A stretch of DNA of 64,000 nucleotides from Actinostola sp. cb2023 (lineage: Eukaryota > Cnidaria > Anthozoa > Actiniaria > Actinostolidae): the NCBI GenBank assembly GCA_033675265.1, contig JAUJYZ010000412.1, forward strand, positions 372,001-436,000, given 5' to 3'. Position 1 is the stretch's first letter. The number at the start of each line of letters is the position of its first letter. The translations under genes were made by a program, and so were the position numbers. Below, in pieces: positions 1 through 12,437 of the stretch. The notes under the pieces were generated by a model. It was not told the origin of the DNA, made no database searches, and saw only the letters and a program-made list of their open reading frames with translations.

Positions 1-957
1 GTCTTTAAGACCGATCAGTAAAGTAATATTTTTCTCGTAAACATCTGCATGTAGCGATGTAGCACAACCAAAACAAATGAAAGGTTGTCAGGAATGCAAT
101 AAAATATTTATATGGACTTCATTATAGTGTAAACTTCGTCAAATCTATCTAAATTCCATCAATTTGAGTTTAATTATCGCTGAAAAGGTGCAGTAATGAC
201 ATTAACAGCGACTTTTTGTCGAAAATAGAGAGAGTCACGCCATGCCGTGTCGACCGGAAGTAAATATTTCGCTCGAACAAACACATTTCGGGCGTGATTT
301 GTGTCAACTTTGGAGGCGACTCACATCCAAGGAATTTGAGATCCCAATTGTAACTTTGCTTTTTCTTAATATTCAGGCATAGTACTTTTGCAGACTGTAA
401 TTTATTTTGAAAATAACTGCCGCACTTTCGAGAAAATGATTTTCAAAGATGACCCATTTTACGATCTTCAATCGAATGAGTTTGATATGCAAATTTCAAA
501 ACCGTGTCAATTTTGTACAACTCGTCGGATTGGACTGTACTCTTTAAAACAGCTTCTTTATAGGCTAAGTTTACCTGTCGAAACATAAAATTCGGCAGCG
601 GCTAGGTAATGTTCACTTTTTGGATCGTCAAGTTTAGGCTAAGATTTAGGCATCATAGACCGTGCAAGAAGTCAAAAACGGAGGGGGGTGGTCAATCTCA
701 AAAAAATAAAGGCCGACCAAACTTTAAATACCACAGTTCATCATCATATGGGATAGTCTTTTAGTGGACAAAAGATAGAGAGAATCAGCTGACCCCCATC
801 TTTTGGCCCCGCCCTGTTTTCTCTGACAATGACACTTAAGTCTAACTACTGAATTGAAGAAAGAGTTTTTAAAGTTAACATTCAGTTGCTGTTCCAGTTT
901 GAGTTATTACAGTTATTGTACAGTTATGCATCGAGGTTGAATTGTTGCACTGAAGTA
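1..957. other. No gene seen
   Basis: AT-rich sequence with only short, unrecognised reading frames. No splice-consistent coding stretch, repeat array or RNA gene was seen. Confidence 0.5.
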
Positions 958-1072
958 GAGTGCAAACAATATATCCATGAAACAGTACTTTATTATTAGT
1001 ACTAATTACACTGATGACAAAGTACTATGTAAAAATTATTAGTACTGTTTCATGGATATATTGTTTGCACTC
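958..1072. repeat. 115-bp hairpin MITE flanked by TA
   Basis: Almost the whole segment is an inverted repeat. It starts GAGTGCAAACAATATATCC and ends with the reverse complement. A TA dinucleotide lies directly outside each end (956-957 and 1073-1074), as expected for a TA target duplication. It shares the GAGTG terminus and a CCATGAAA inner motif with the hairpins near 12.2 kb, and the GAGTG terminus with the one at 45.3 kb. Confidence 0.8.
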
Positions 1073-1612
1073 TAAGAAGTTATACAAATAATCAGCCATT
1101 TACAATTTACACAGTATTTTCTGTCTTACAATACATGTACAGTTTTTTTAAATTTAAGGAAAATATAAATTAATGTCACTTCTCACAGTATTTAACAACT
1201 CCCATATTCACACATCAAAAACAGTATAAATATTTGTGGAAGTGGCAAGTCTGGCGTGACAACTCCCTTAGTGCAAAGCATAACAACAACAACAGCACTC
1301 TGTATGCTGGATCGGAATGTCAAGGGTGTTGACAGGTTGTATATATTCCAGGATTGCATTAAACGAAATTCTCACGATTGAATTAAATGGTAGTTTTCAA
1401 CAAGATTGGATTAAATGAATGGAAGCACTTGTTGGCAGGATTGGATTAAAGGAATATTTAGTAGGATTAAATTTTGCTACAAACGGCTTGCCATAGTTCA
1501 CACCGTCATCCATATTGGATCGCTAGCGCTCGCAAAGACCCATGGATTATACAAAAGAAGCCCGCGAAATACATTCTCGCGAACACATTGGGCTTCCTGT
1601 GTAATTAGAGTC

Positions 1613-1780
1613 AAGAAACTCGTCGAGAACACTAGAAACTCGTCGAGAAATCACTAGAAACTCGTCGAAAAATAATAGAAACTCGTCGAAAAATCAAGAA
1701 ACTCGTCGAAAAATCACTAGAAACTCGTCGAGAAATCACTAGAAACTCGTCGAGAAACTCGTCGAGATATCAAGAAAACT
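1613..1780. repeat. Minisatellite of AGAAACTCGTCGA units
   Basis: About eight imperfect tandem copies of a 15-24 bp unit containing AAACTCGTCGA, separated by GAAATCACT-type spacers of variable length. Spacer lengths differ, so there is no long open frame and no coding role is suggested. Confidence 0.8.
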
Positions 1781-2439
1781 CTCTAGCGAAAAATAAAACT
1801 CGGACATAAAAATCCGTCTCGACATCATTTGATGGAACTCGACAGTACACATAGGGACCTCAACAACCAGTATGTGTAATTCAGTACTAACAAAAACCAT
1901 TTGAACAGGCAAGTGGAAACTGAATGCCTTTTGGCAGTAACGGCTTTCCATATTGGTCTTCCTGAACGCGAAGCGCGCCGAGTTAGAGCATCAAACTTAG
2001 CAATATTGTAGATAACTAATAAAACTACGAGGCTATTAAGTTAAATTATAAAATAATTAGGTACCAGGAACATTTTTAGCGCTTTAAAGTCGACCTAAAG
2101 TTTGCGGTCATTCTTGGCGCTCGAAACTACCTTTCCTAAGAATTGTATAAAATAATAAAACTACTAGATTTAAAATCTTTGAAATATGATTCCTATAAAG
2201 GAAAAGTCAGTCCACATTTCTGACAAGTTTGACGTGATTTGGTTTGATTACATGGCTTTGCCATTGCTTTGTTTCTTGGCCTTCTCTCGGCATTCGAGGA
2301 GACGAAAAATCGTACTTTGACCGTACTTTTAAATTTTCGTAAATATCTTCAAATTAAAAGCTCGCTGGAAATTTTTGAAACTATTTTCGAAAAAGGCTCA
2401 CCAAAGGGTATCATCTGGCAAAGATATGAAAAATTGTTT
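1781..2439. other. No gene seen
   Basis: Unique-looking AT-rich DNA. Small ORFs on either strand show no recognisable domain and no supporting splice sites. Confidence 0.45.
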
Positions 2440-2850
2440 GACGGCCGATTCTCGATCCTATCAGGCAGTCGCTCTTAAGCGGCCAATTATCAAAATCCCG
2501 AAATTAAGAATTATCAGTGTGATACTGTAATTATAAATTTATCCTCTATTAAGCAGCCGGAGCCACATTCAGTTTCGTCGTCCCGACGAGGACTCTCTAT
2601 TAAGCGACCACCAAGATGGCTTAATACTGTACAGTACAGAGGAATTGTGTGATTTTTAAAGGATATAAAGCATCAACAGGCTGCATTGTGTGCGCGCCAC
2701 TCAACGTGTTTGTATTCAAATAAAATTACGTTTCTACCATGCCATGCCTTATGCTAATTTCTGTCAACCTCTCTATTAAGCGGCCAACTTCTATTAAGCG
2801 GCAACTTGCCAATTCGCCGAGGGAGTCCGCTTATTAGAGGTTCGACTGTA
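2440..2850. repeat. pogo/Tigger-like MITE remnant
   Basis: Repeated phrases such as CTATTAAGCGGCCAA occur four or more times, and the segment ends in GAGGTTCGACTGTA. Inverted, that end reads TACAGTCGAACCTC, the classic start of pogo/Tigger-type (Tc1/mariner superfamily) inverted repeats. The left end is not clear. The same terminus recurs at 23771. Confidence 0.55.
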
Positions 2851-3109
2851 TCATGATATTTATGTATAATAGAAGCGATACTAATAATATTAAATTAGAG
2901 TTTATGTGCACCTTAAGGCCTATGCCGCCCAGCTTGGTTAAAAGTGATAATTTAGTGAGATTTTAATGACATGGTGAGAAAAAATTATCACTTCCTTTTG
3001 TCTCAATGATAGTATCTAGTGCTACAGGTCCCTCTGCCTCACCGTTAAATCAGCTGGATGTCTCTAAGCCAGGATCATTTGGCATTGCCGCAACAGCAGC
3101 GATGGAACA

Positions 3110-4216
3110 TCGCAGACTGTGGACATATCGTACTGGCGGCAGTAACAAATCCACAGTGAAATACACCCAAGCAAAGAAGGGTGTCAAACGACCGGCACAA
3201 TGCACCATGAAGTTTATGTGCTATTTCAAAGGTCACAGACAAAACGCAACCACTTTCAATTAAACAAAGAACCACCCTGAGTAATTCAGGTTTGGGTGAC
3301 GCCAGTGTGACCTTGGAGTTACACCAGAACCATAGTCATACTATCACAAAGTTACACGAAAAATTTCCAAAGCTAGCGAAGCTTTCTGGGGGATTCGAGC
3401 TGGTGTTGTACCAACGAGCCGGAGAAGAGAGTGGGTTTCACTCCCTGAAGTTGCTGCCTCATGCGTCACCTGAGGAAATACAAACAGCGCTCTATATTTA
3501 TAACGGTGACGTGGATATTGCCGCAAATCAGCTACTAGGTACAACTGAATTGATTTTCTTCGGAATCTCAAGATTAAGATTCTTGCATAAGTAACTGTAT
3601 GTATATTGTACTGATTATATGTTTGCAGCAGGTGACAAAGCCCAAGCTGAAGACAGTGCCGTTTTTGTAGTGGATGACGATTATTCTCATCCTGATGAAG
3701 ATGAAGATGAAGATGACGACCTCAGTGCACCTGCATTTGACGCATCTCCGAAATCCCTACTTAAACGATACCAAACTGAGATAGTAGACACTGGGTCACC
3801 CCGTCAACTTTTTCGTGTCTGTCGCCTTGATGTTATTGCCGACCTGAGGAAAGACATAATGGGGGCCTACAAAAATCCTCTAGTCAGGCTAAAGGCAACG
3901 TTTTGAAGAAGAAGATGGGGTCGGCAGTGGACCTGTGAGGAAGTTCCTGGAAAGTAGTCGACGAGGGATTACCCTCGACAGGAAATTTTTCTGGAAGGCG
4001 AAAAAGGCCATCGTCTACCAATCCACGATCGTTCTATGCGACTAACTTGTGCATTCAGAGCGATAGGTATAATTATAGGACATTGTGCCCTTCATAGTGG
4101 AGTGGGTCTTCATTATTGTCATTCATTATTGGACTATGGGCAATGAATCTGATGTGCCACCCCCTATTACCATCCAGGATGTTCCCGATTTGGACCTTCG
4201 CGAACTTATTTTGCAG
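3110..4216 (+). pseudogene. HECT-type E3 ligase-like gene (G2E3-like), broken 5' exons
   Basis: Read with frameshifts, this gives a protein like the G2E3-related HECT proteins that are amplified in corals. A stretch with GGFELVLYQRAGEESGFHSL is followed by a UBA/CUE-like segment (PEEIQTALYIYNGDVDIAAN), an acidic linker, and then the HECT N-lobe signatures LPIHDRS, IGHCALHSG and ITIQDVPDLDLRELI. A GT-AG intron fits at 3539-3628 (after CTACTAG, before CAGGTGAC). The last exon here ends at 4216 in LILQ, before gtacga, and the frame resumes in phase at 30509. At least four frameshifts (about 3257, 3904, 3983, 4138) break it, so it is probably a pseudogene. The HECT C-lobe with the catalytic cysteine was not found. 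Start uncertain. Confidence 0.6.
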
Positions 4217-4350
4217 GTACGAAAGCTCAATGGAAATATATTAATACATTATAAATATATCAATTTCTAATTACTTGTGGATCCATTCTCACCCTTCACA
4301 TTAGCCATCATGTTATGATTCATATTACTGGAAGATTTGGTAAGTTTCCA

Positions 4351-4675
4351 TGTTGCGGCCAATTTATATTATTTGTTCAGTTTGTGTTTTCCTTTGGGAT
4401 TTATGTTTAGTAGAAGTATTCGTCTTTTGTTTTCTGTCCTTTTGTCATTATGGAAAGTTCTAGTAGTTTAGTTCCAGTTTTAAGCATAATTAGTTAGTTC
4501 AAGTTCGTCTTTGTAGGCTCAACGTGTGTAAGTATTTTTCTCTTCTTTGGTTTCTTTTCTAGTTTATCAGTCATTTTGTAAATAGTAATTTCTATTTCTA
4601 TTATGTTTAGTTGAATCGTTACGTTATAGTAAAAGAATGAAGCGCATTTCGACCGTTTGAGTATATTCTACTACA
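4351..4675 (+). repeat. 5' LTR of BEL/Pao element
   Basis: A 325-bp repeat that begins TGTTGCGGCCAATTTATATT and ends TATTCTACTACA. It matches the 3' LTR with only scattered substitutions. The preceding TTCCA is one half of the target duplication. Confidence 0.9.
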
Positions 4676-4698
4676 TCATTCAAACACGAGTAAGCTAG

Positions 4699-5628
4699 AT
4701 GGCAGAAAGTGCTAGTGGAGCTAGAAGAAAGCTTCCTAACTCTAATTTAGACCAGGATGTAATACGAAGAGAAAAGGCTAATACAGCTAAAAGATCTCGA
4801 GGTGGACATCTTGGACGATTGACATTTCTATACAACCAAATGGAACAACTCATGGTAGACTACAACAACGTAAACGCCGTGAAACTCTTAAAAGAAGAGT
4901 TAGATAAAAAGTATCAGCATTTCGTGGATTCGAATAAAGATCTATTGGAATATCTAGATGAAGATTCAGAGACACAAAATGCTATCCAGACTTACGAAAG
5001 TCAAACACAAGGAAAGTTCGAGTTTGACGAATATTACCGAACATGGCTCGATCGAACGGAACTACAAGAAGAACAAGTAACTCGTCTAAGTGATCAACGA
5101 GAAGCAAGTTGTAAATCAAGCTCAAAAGGCAGTATCAAATCTAGCCGTTCGAGTTGCTCAAATGCAAGTACACATAAAAGCAACAAGATTAAAGAATTAA
5201 GAGCTAAATGCAATGTGGCCAAGTGAAAGGCAAATCAACTTAAAGTCTCGCAAGAATTGGACAATAAATAATTTCAAATACAACAATAGCGTCAGTTTCT
5301 TGAAGTGCACCACGAAATAGAACAATCGGATGTTGAAAGAAAGTTTGGGAGGACGAAGATGATTACGAAGATGTCCTACAAGAAGATCCGCCAAGTCAAA
5401 GTCAGCCTTTTCTCTTTAAGGACATCAACCCATTTACGAGTTTCTATGGTCTCTCTATGGTAGACGATCTAGGACAATCCAAAACGAAAACTGACAAATT
5501 GCCAGCTTCCAAAGCCAATAGAACCACCAAGTTTGATTTCCCACCCTTTCAATCTCCTTTGGATGAACAACCTGTCTTCAATAAAGAAGAGACTCCATCT
5601 AAACCTACTGACAAGTCTTCAAAGCTGC
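4699..5628 (+). pseudogene. BEL/Pao gag, N-terminal part
   Basis: Starts 23 bp after the LTR with MAESASGARRKLPNSNLDQD. The first 175 codons are open and highly charged, with a Ser/Lys-rich tail, typical of Pao gag N-termini. In-frame stops (TGA at 5224, then TAA and TAG near 5269 and 5290) and a frameshift near 5345 break it. The acidic region EDDYEDVLQEDPPSQ and the linker up to SKPTDKSS follow. The frame is cut at 5631 by the 10.4-kb insertion and resumes at 16084. Confidence 0.75.
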
Positions 5629-6076
5629 TAACACGGCGGGCCCGCGCGCTTCTTGAAACAGTACGTTCGAGTGTAACCAGCCGCCATATTGGACGGGCGC
5701 ATAATTTGGGGATCTGGGGACGAATTTACGAATAAGAGCGAGGGCTGTTTTCGGCACATCGTAATTCGCTCGTTTCTCACCGAATCAGCAATCGGATGGC
5801 GGGAAACCAGAGTCCCGGGAAAGACCTTCACATTGATACCAAACATGGCGGCTTTGCCAGTTGGAAGAACTGAACGATTGGCCTTTCAGTTTCTGCTATT
5901 TCCGCTTTTTAACGATTTTTGTTTGAACGTATAATTTGAGGCTTGGTAATTTTTTTCCGTATACACTCCAGTTATTATATAATGTGAATTTCTTGGTTCT
6001 TCATGGTCGAAACTACAACTCTATCGTTTTTGTTTTTCGCTTTTCTCTTTTGATTTTTCGCGCCTGACCTCCAAAC

Positions 6077-9000
6077 TTGTGTGAAAACTGTGTATGTGAC
6101 AAGATGCCAAAAGAACGATACCGGATCTGTGTACACAGAAAGGAGCAGAAAGAACGTAGAGAGAAGCAGGTGATGAAGAACAGAAATATTGAGGAGCTGG
6201 AAAGGGAACTAAAAGCTTTGGACCAAGAGATCGAGGACAAGCGACGGACTTTGAAGGCAAAAGAAGCACAGTCAAAGAGATTAGATAGTAAGGTACGAGC
6301 TAGACAATAATAGAGATAAAACAAATGACAATATAGTTGCAAACTTTATATTGTCACCAGCTGAGTCATTAAAGTCTGTAAGCTGTCAGTTTGATAAGGT
6401 GTTCAGCAATGCAAATTCTACGCAAAAGAACGCTATGTACAGTGGACAACGGCAGAATGAAAATACAAAAAACTTAGGTTTGAAAATAATTTAGTATTCC
6501 ACTGAAATATTCACTCCTTTTGCGTTTTGTTATTGTTTACATTGCATCGAGCGCGCGGCTTTCAATTAAAATGATGAAATGTACAACTACAAGTTCTTGT
6601 TAGGATCTGCATTGTTTTATCATGGATCGTAAAATGATTTTACAATCCATGGTTAAATAGTTTTAAAATTGATACACATATAAAGTTGTGATTTTTTTTT
6701 TTTAATTCTTTCTTGCCATTCAAATTTACTGATTTTCAAACTGAATGTGTTTAGTCTATATATTATACAGTTTTGTAATATAAACAACTTGCTTACAGCT
6801 GATCATTGAATGTAGAGTTAATTTAGTGTCTTTGTTTTAGTACAGTGTAACTATACAGTGTATTATTATAAACAATCAAGTTTATTATTATCTGTTGTAA
6901 ATAGATTGCAGAGACAGTCAGGAATGTTGAGGAGCTAGACAACATCAGAAGAGAACAGATAGAAGAGGAGGATACAATGCATAGATTAAGTAGCCAGTCA
7001 ATAAGGAACAGGAAAAAAAATAAGACATATTTTGTAGATGGCAGAGTTACAATAGGAGAGTCTGTAGGTAGGAAAAGAAGAAGAGAAACATTTGAGGCAG
7101 CAGAGGAGATACATGGTGGGACAAAGAGGGCAGCTTCAATTGGATTAATTGACACAGTTCTGAACCGATGTAGTGACCGAATACTAACCGATGTAATGTG
7201 CTCAAGCAAGAGATCAAAGAAAGTGGCAGCAAAAGTGTACAAGACCGATTTAAAGAATTATGAGAGCTCCAATGAAAATATGTGTAGAAGTGTATCAGTG
7301 TATTATAGTGGGGGGATTATGGGGAAACGTAAATATCGTAAACTTTATAGGGATAGTGCATTCAAGATTAATAATAGGAAGTTGCAGACAACACGTATAT
7401 CAATTGCCAATTGTCCTGTCCCTAGACTTGTTTCATACAATAAGCTTATGCCTTTCGTTAAATCTATTCCTATTGGTACTCTACATAGCATCCGTGATAC
7501 ATTGTGTGAGGGTATGACTGATAAGGTAAGTGGATGCTACAGAAGCTTGAAGGAATTATTACTTTGTTTGGCCAAGTTCTATCTCAACAAGAGCAGTGGG
7601 TACGATCTGACTTGGTTTAATGACCAATTTACCTTTCAGGTTGCATTAGGTGGGGATGGTGCCCCATTTGGGAAAGACGACACCTCATGTGCATGGCTGG
7701 TCAGCCTATTAAACATTGGTCGTGGAGTCCTTAGCAGCAATGAAAACTTTCTAATGTTTGGGGCAAAACTGCCCTGAAAATGCCCTCCCTGTACTAAGAT
7801 TTATCAATATTTTACTTTCAGATATCACGACCATACAACAAGAAACTTTTTCCATTAAGATTAATAATGATAATTTTGTTAATGTGAGGTTTAAAATAGC
7901 TGAACTACCTAATGACATGAAAATGCTTGCATTCTTGGCTGGTGAATTGAATAACAGCGCAAAGTATTTCTCCTCTTTTGCAGATGTATCATCTAATAAT
8001 CAGAAGAGTCTGACTGGTACATTTGGAAGAGAGGAGAATAACTTATGGAAGCCATGGTCTTATCAACACAGACTACAAGTTGTGCAGAAAGTCGAAGCTG
8101 CAAAAAAAAGTAATGCAACAAAAACTATTACTGAAAAAACGAAACGAAAGAAAATAACAGAATTAATTGGAAGCCTGAAAAGTCGCCAAGAGTTCAAACC
8201 ACTCCTAGGAGAGTTGATTGATCAAGCACATGTGGAACCTCTCCATTTGAAGAACAATGCATGTGCTCTTGTGCATAAGACATTTCTTGAAGAAGTTATT
8301 TTAGTTTCTAACATTCCTAATGATCATTTATCTTTTTTTCAGTTGCCCCAAGATAATCCCCTTGTAAAATATGTAAATACTATGAAGTCCAAGTGCTCTC
8401 TTTCTAGACTGGCCAACAAGGTGGTAAAACATTTTGATGAAGCAGGGCCTGATGCTAAAAAAATTGATTATCGATTTACAGGCAAAGACTCCAGGCTATT
8501 TCTTCATAATTTTATGTATTTAGTTAATGTTATAGAGCCTGGGTTACAGGATGGCACAAAATCTAAGTTTCAATTTCATGTTCTTGCTTTCCTTGCTTTA
8601 ACTTTGCGTAATTGTGTTTCACTTTTTAACCGTCTTTCAATTTCAGATGAACAGGTAAGTGAGCTTACTCAACTGTGTAAAGATTTCATTAAATTAAATA
8701 TTTCTTTTTGTCCTCATTTTACTCCCACCGTTTGGACATTGGGTCATGTAGTGCCAGTGCACACTAAGGGGACATGAAAGGTAAGTATGGGATGGGGTTG
8801 GGTTTGAATTCTATGGAGGGGAGGGAATCTAAACATGTGTCAATTTCAAAGTACAGTGTAAATACTAACTATAATTCCAGGTGGGAACAAATTTTCATGC
8901 ATGAATATATTTCTTTAATTTGGCTACGTGAGCGAGGATATAATTTAACAAAGCCAGTGTCATCCAGTGGACTCAGATACATCCACAAGCGTGCCACCAG

Positions 9001-9103
9001 TGATGATAAATTCTGTGGTTGTGGAATGGATAAGCTTTCAACAGCTTTATTGTGTAAGTACTGTTCCCACCCATTTAGGGAGAAAATAAAATCAATGATA
9101 TAG
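6077..9103 (+). pseudogene. Divergent CACTA-like transposase, two single-base frameshifts
   Basis: Exon 1 (6077-6292) encodes MPKERYRICVHRKEQ and a coiled coil (ELERELKALDQEIEDKR). A GT-AG intron at 6293-6904 joins it in phase to IAETVRNVEELDNIRR and then a basic region. The core reads FQVALGGDGAPFGKDD, then KIAELPNDMKMLAFLAGE, AHVEPLHLKNNA, GKDSRLFLHNF, FTPTVWTLGHVV and GLGLNSMEGRESKH. A C-terminal Cys cluster (CGCG, CKYC) closes it. An extra A near 7763 and an indel near 8773 are the only breaks. The layout parallels Tnp2/CACTA transposases (DG motif, ND motif, DPMHN-like motif), which fits the CAC ends. Family assignment is inference; the protein is common but uncharacterised in cnidarians. 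Confidence 0.6.
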
Positions 9104-9710
9104 ATTAAATATGTATTACACATACCACTTATTTGATGGTTTCATAGACATTTACATCTTTCTATTTTATTTATTTATATATTTTGCTTTTTCCTGTGAA
9201 GGCAGGGACACCACAATAGTTTTCACTAATTACTGTAGGCCCTGCAGTACAAAGCTCTGTTTGTTTTTGTGAAATCACATTGTGGTGATATTATTATTAT
9301 TATTTGTGCTATTAAATTATCACATCAATTTATTGACTTGCTGGAGGTATTTATCCATCATTCCAAACCTACATGTAGCACCACAGTGGTGAGATGCGAT
9401 ACTATCCGTAGTGCTCACATCACTCAACCACTCTTGCTCCCCATCATTACTATCAACTATGAAGCCATCAAATGAGGGTTTATTACATTCCACTATTAAT
9501 ATTGTTTTGCATTTCTCTACAGTCATTTATTTAATCATTACAGTTGCATTGTTGTACAGACTGTGTGTACTTAGCTTTATCACTTTAATTCATCAATATC
9601 GATCAAATTCAATTATTTCCAATTAAACAAAAGCAATTATTAGATATTTATTTGAATGTGAAAGCATTTATTAGTAAATTAAATTATTTTCTTATAAAAA
9701 CATGTATGAT
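9104..9710. other. Non-coding, right of the transposase gene
   Basis: AT-rich sequence with short unsupported frames only. It probably holds the 3' untranslated region of the transposase-like gene; an AATAAA-type signal (AGAAAATAAAATC) lies at the stop codon. Confidence 0.4.
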
Positions 9711-9905
9711 AAATTCTACTTCTTGGACCATCACCTTATCGTGGTGGAGTAGTTTGCGTGTCTCAGTGACCTATATAGAGCTATGCTGGCAGGAGTCTAG
9801 ATTGTACTCCTTGTAGGGCCACCCATGCCAGACTGGTCGAACGGTAGAGGCCTGACAAAGCATGGTCTCAATTCTAATCATCTTGAAGCAGCAGCATTAT
9901 AATGC
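9711..9905 (+). repeat. SINE-like/retroposon 5' module with CCATCAC hairpin
   Basis: Contains GGACCATCACCTTATCGTGG, in which CCATCAC pairs with GTGGTGG around a CTTATC loop, followed by TGTGTCTCAGTGACC and a GTAGGGCCACCCATG stretch. I recognise this as a widely dispersed animal retroposon module but cannot name the family. Its 3' limit is uncertain. It sits in the non-coding part of the 10.4-kb element. Confidence 0.4.
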
Positions 9906-10400
9906 TGCAACTGTAAGTACATTTAAAATTCCACTTAATACATTAAAATAAAGTCTTTTTGTTTAACTCTAATTTAAGTTATTTTTAAATAATATAATAT
10001 GTTAGTTGTTTTTATGCTGCTATGGACTCCACATTTATGGCCATCCCATTTAAGGTGAGTGTTAATATTTTTTGTTGGATTTACTGTAATATTTATGTTG
10101 CTTAAAAATAAAAAAATATTTGATTGATTGATTGATTCACTGATTGACTGATAAGTAATGTTTCAAAGCCGAGAGGGTTTCCAGTCCGAGGCGAAGCATA
10201 TTCTCTGCTCATGCGCAGAGTCGTAGGACATCGTATCCCACATGTGTTGGACTCTTGAGTAGCATTGAATGAGCGTGCTTTCAGATTGAATCAGCTAGAG
10301 TGGTAGCACACTTACCAACTAGGCCACACTTACTCATATTTATATTTGATCAATTGGGTTTGAACCATTCGAGGACATACATGAACAAATGTGCCTGTCA
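9906..10400. other. Non-coding with short simple repeats
   Basis: AT-rich DNA with a (GATT)n stretch near 10115-10140. No gene seen. Confidence 0.45.
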
Positions 10401-10410
10401 CACAACATGA

Positions 10411-11460
10411 GAGTTACTAGTGATGTGACGTGTATAGTGTTACATCATGAGTTACTATAGTGATGTGACGTGTATAGTGTTACATCATGAGTTACTATAG
10501 TGATGTGACATGTATAGTGTTACATCATGAGTTACTATAGTGATGTGACATGTATAGTGTTACATCATGAGTTACTATAGTGATGTGACATGTATAGTGT
10601 TACATCATGAGTTACTATAGTGATGTGACATGTATAGTGTTACATCATGAGTTACTATAGTGATGTGACGTGTATAGTGTTACATCATGAGTTACTATAG
10701 TGATGTGACATGTATAGTGTTACATCATGAGTTACTATAGTGTTGTGACGTGTATAGTGTTACATCATGAGTTATTATAGTGATGTGACATGTATAGTGT
10801 TACATCATGAGTTACTATAGTGATGTGACATGTATAGTGTTACATCATGAGTTACTATAGTGATGTGACATGTATAGTGTTACATCATGAGTTACTATAG
10901 TGATGTGACGTGTATAGTGTTACATCATGAGTTACTATAGTGATGTGACATGTATAGTGTTACATCATGAGTTACTATAGTGATGTGACGTGTATAGTGT
11001 TACATCATGAGTTACTATAGTGTTGTGACGTGTATAGTGTTACATCATGAGTTACTATAGTGATGTGACATGTATAGTGTTACATCATGAGTTACTATAG
11101 TGTTGTGACATGTATAGTGTTACATCATGAGTTACTATAGTGATGTGACATGTATAGTGTTACATCATGAGTTACTATAGTGATGTGACGTGTATAGTGT
11201 TACATCATGAGTTATTATAGTGATGTGACGTGTATAGTGTTACATCATGAGTTACTATAGTGATGTGACGTGTATAGTGTTACATCATGAGTTACTATAG
11301 TGATGTGACGTGTATAGTGTTACATCATGAGTTACTATAGTGATGTGACGTGTATAGTGTTACATCATGAGTTACTATAGTGATGTGACGTGTATAGTGT
11401 TACGTCATGAGTTACTATAGTGATGTGACGTGTATAGTGTTACATCATTTGAGTTACTAT
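10411..11460. repeat. 40-bp satellite array, about 26 copies
   Basis: Head-to-tail copies of a 40-bp unit, TACATCATGAGTTACTATAG followed by TGATGTGACRTGTATAGTGT, differing mainly at the A/G of GACRTG. Each unit holds a short inverted repeat (ACATCA ... TGATGT). The high uniformity indicates recent homogenisation or expansion. An ACAG/ATAG tetranucleotide tract follows at 11463-11496. Confidence 0.97.
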
Positions 11461-11496
11461 ACTGACAGACAGACAGACAGATAGATAGATAGATAG

Positions 11497-12034
11497 TATT
11501 TTTTTCATAGAAAATCAGGGTAACATGAATGAAAAATTATTCATTTCTGTAAATAGAAAATTAATGTCATTATGATTTATTGAAAGGCATAACTTGTGTA
11601 TTTAACATCTCAAGGTGACTGTCTTCATTGTATATAATGACATATTTTCAGAATATTCAGCGGTGTCCTGAATTGACGATGGCAATTTGATGTAGGTGTT
11701 GGTATATTGAGAAATTAAAACTTCAATTAAGCTTGTTTTGAACAAAGTGACAAATGTTATTTAGTTTGATTCTACATATTCATGAAGTCAATATTAATTA
11801 GTGCAACTTCTTTTTATTATTTGCTTGCATGTATTATCCATTTGCCTGGCTTTTATGTTAATTGTTTAGGAATAGGGGCTTTTGACTGTAATAAAAATCA
11901 TTTGTATATATTTGTAAAGCGCTTTTGGTCTTTTTAGGAAAGGGTGCTATATAAAATTATTATTATTATTGACTGTAGTAATTATATTTTATTTTTACAT
12001 GCACATTTACAGCAAAGACGCACTTAACCTATAC

Positions 12035-12068
<34 letters not shown>

Positions 12069-12207
12069 AGGGATGTGCTGCTACAATGTAGATGGGGTAT
12101 GTTTTTTTGTTCCAATTTTGATAAACAAATATATCAGTGACACACAAAAATGCAAGTGTCTCCTCCAATAGCAATGTTATTTGACTTTAGTTAATTAGTA
12201 CCTATAG
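11497..12207. other. Non-coding
   Basis: AT-rich, with a (TAA)n microsatellite at about 12037-12066. No gene seen. Confidence 0.5.
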
Positions 12208-12209
12208 TA

Positions 12210-12437
12210 GAGTGATGGCGCTTAGAGTGATTTTATTTAACCCGTGAAACAAAATCGAATAGTCAATGTGTAATAGTCAATACCAAACAAAAGAAAACAA
12301 TGGAATTAGTATCTACTAAGGTGTACAACATGTATTATAATAATATATATTTCATGGGTTAAATAAAATCACTCTAACCTGTGAAACAAAAGAAAACAAT
12401 GGAAAATATTTATTTCATGGGTTAAGTACCATCGCTC
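12210..12437. repeat. Nested pair of TA-type hairpin MITEs
   Basis: An inner 150-bp hairpin (12225-12374) starts GAGTGATTTTATTTAACCC and ends with its complement, with TA at both borders. Removing it and one TA leaves an outer hairpin whose arms read GAGTGATGGCGCTTAACC and its near complement ending CATCGCTC. The inner copy therefore inserted at a TA inside the outer one. Both share GAGTG ends and an AACCCATGAAA-type inner motif. Confidence 0.8.

Noticed and set aside
9711..9760. HDV-like ribozyme
   Set aside because: The hairpin is real, but I could not place the nested pseudoknot pairings, so the call is not supported.
10411..11460. Possible CRISPR-like array
   Set aside because: The units are head-to-tail with no unique spacers, in a eukaryotic sequence. 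It is a satellite.
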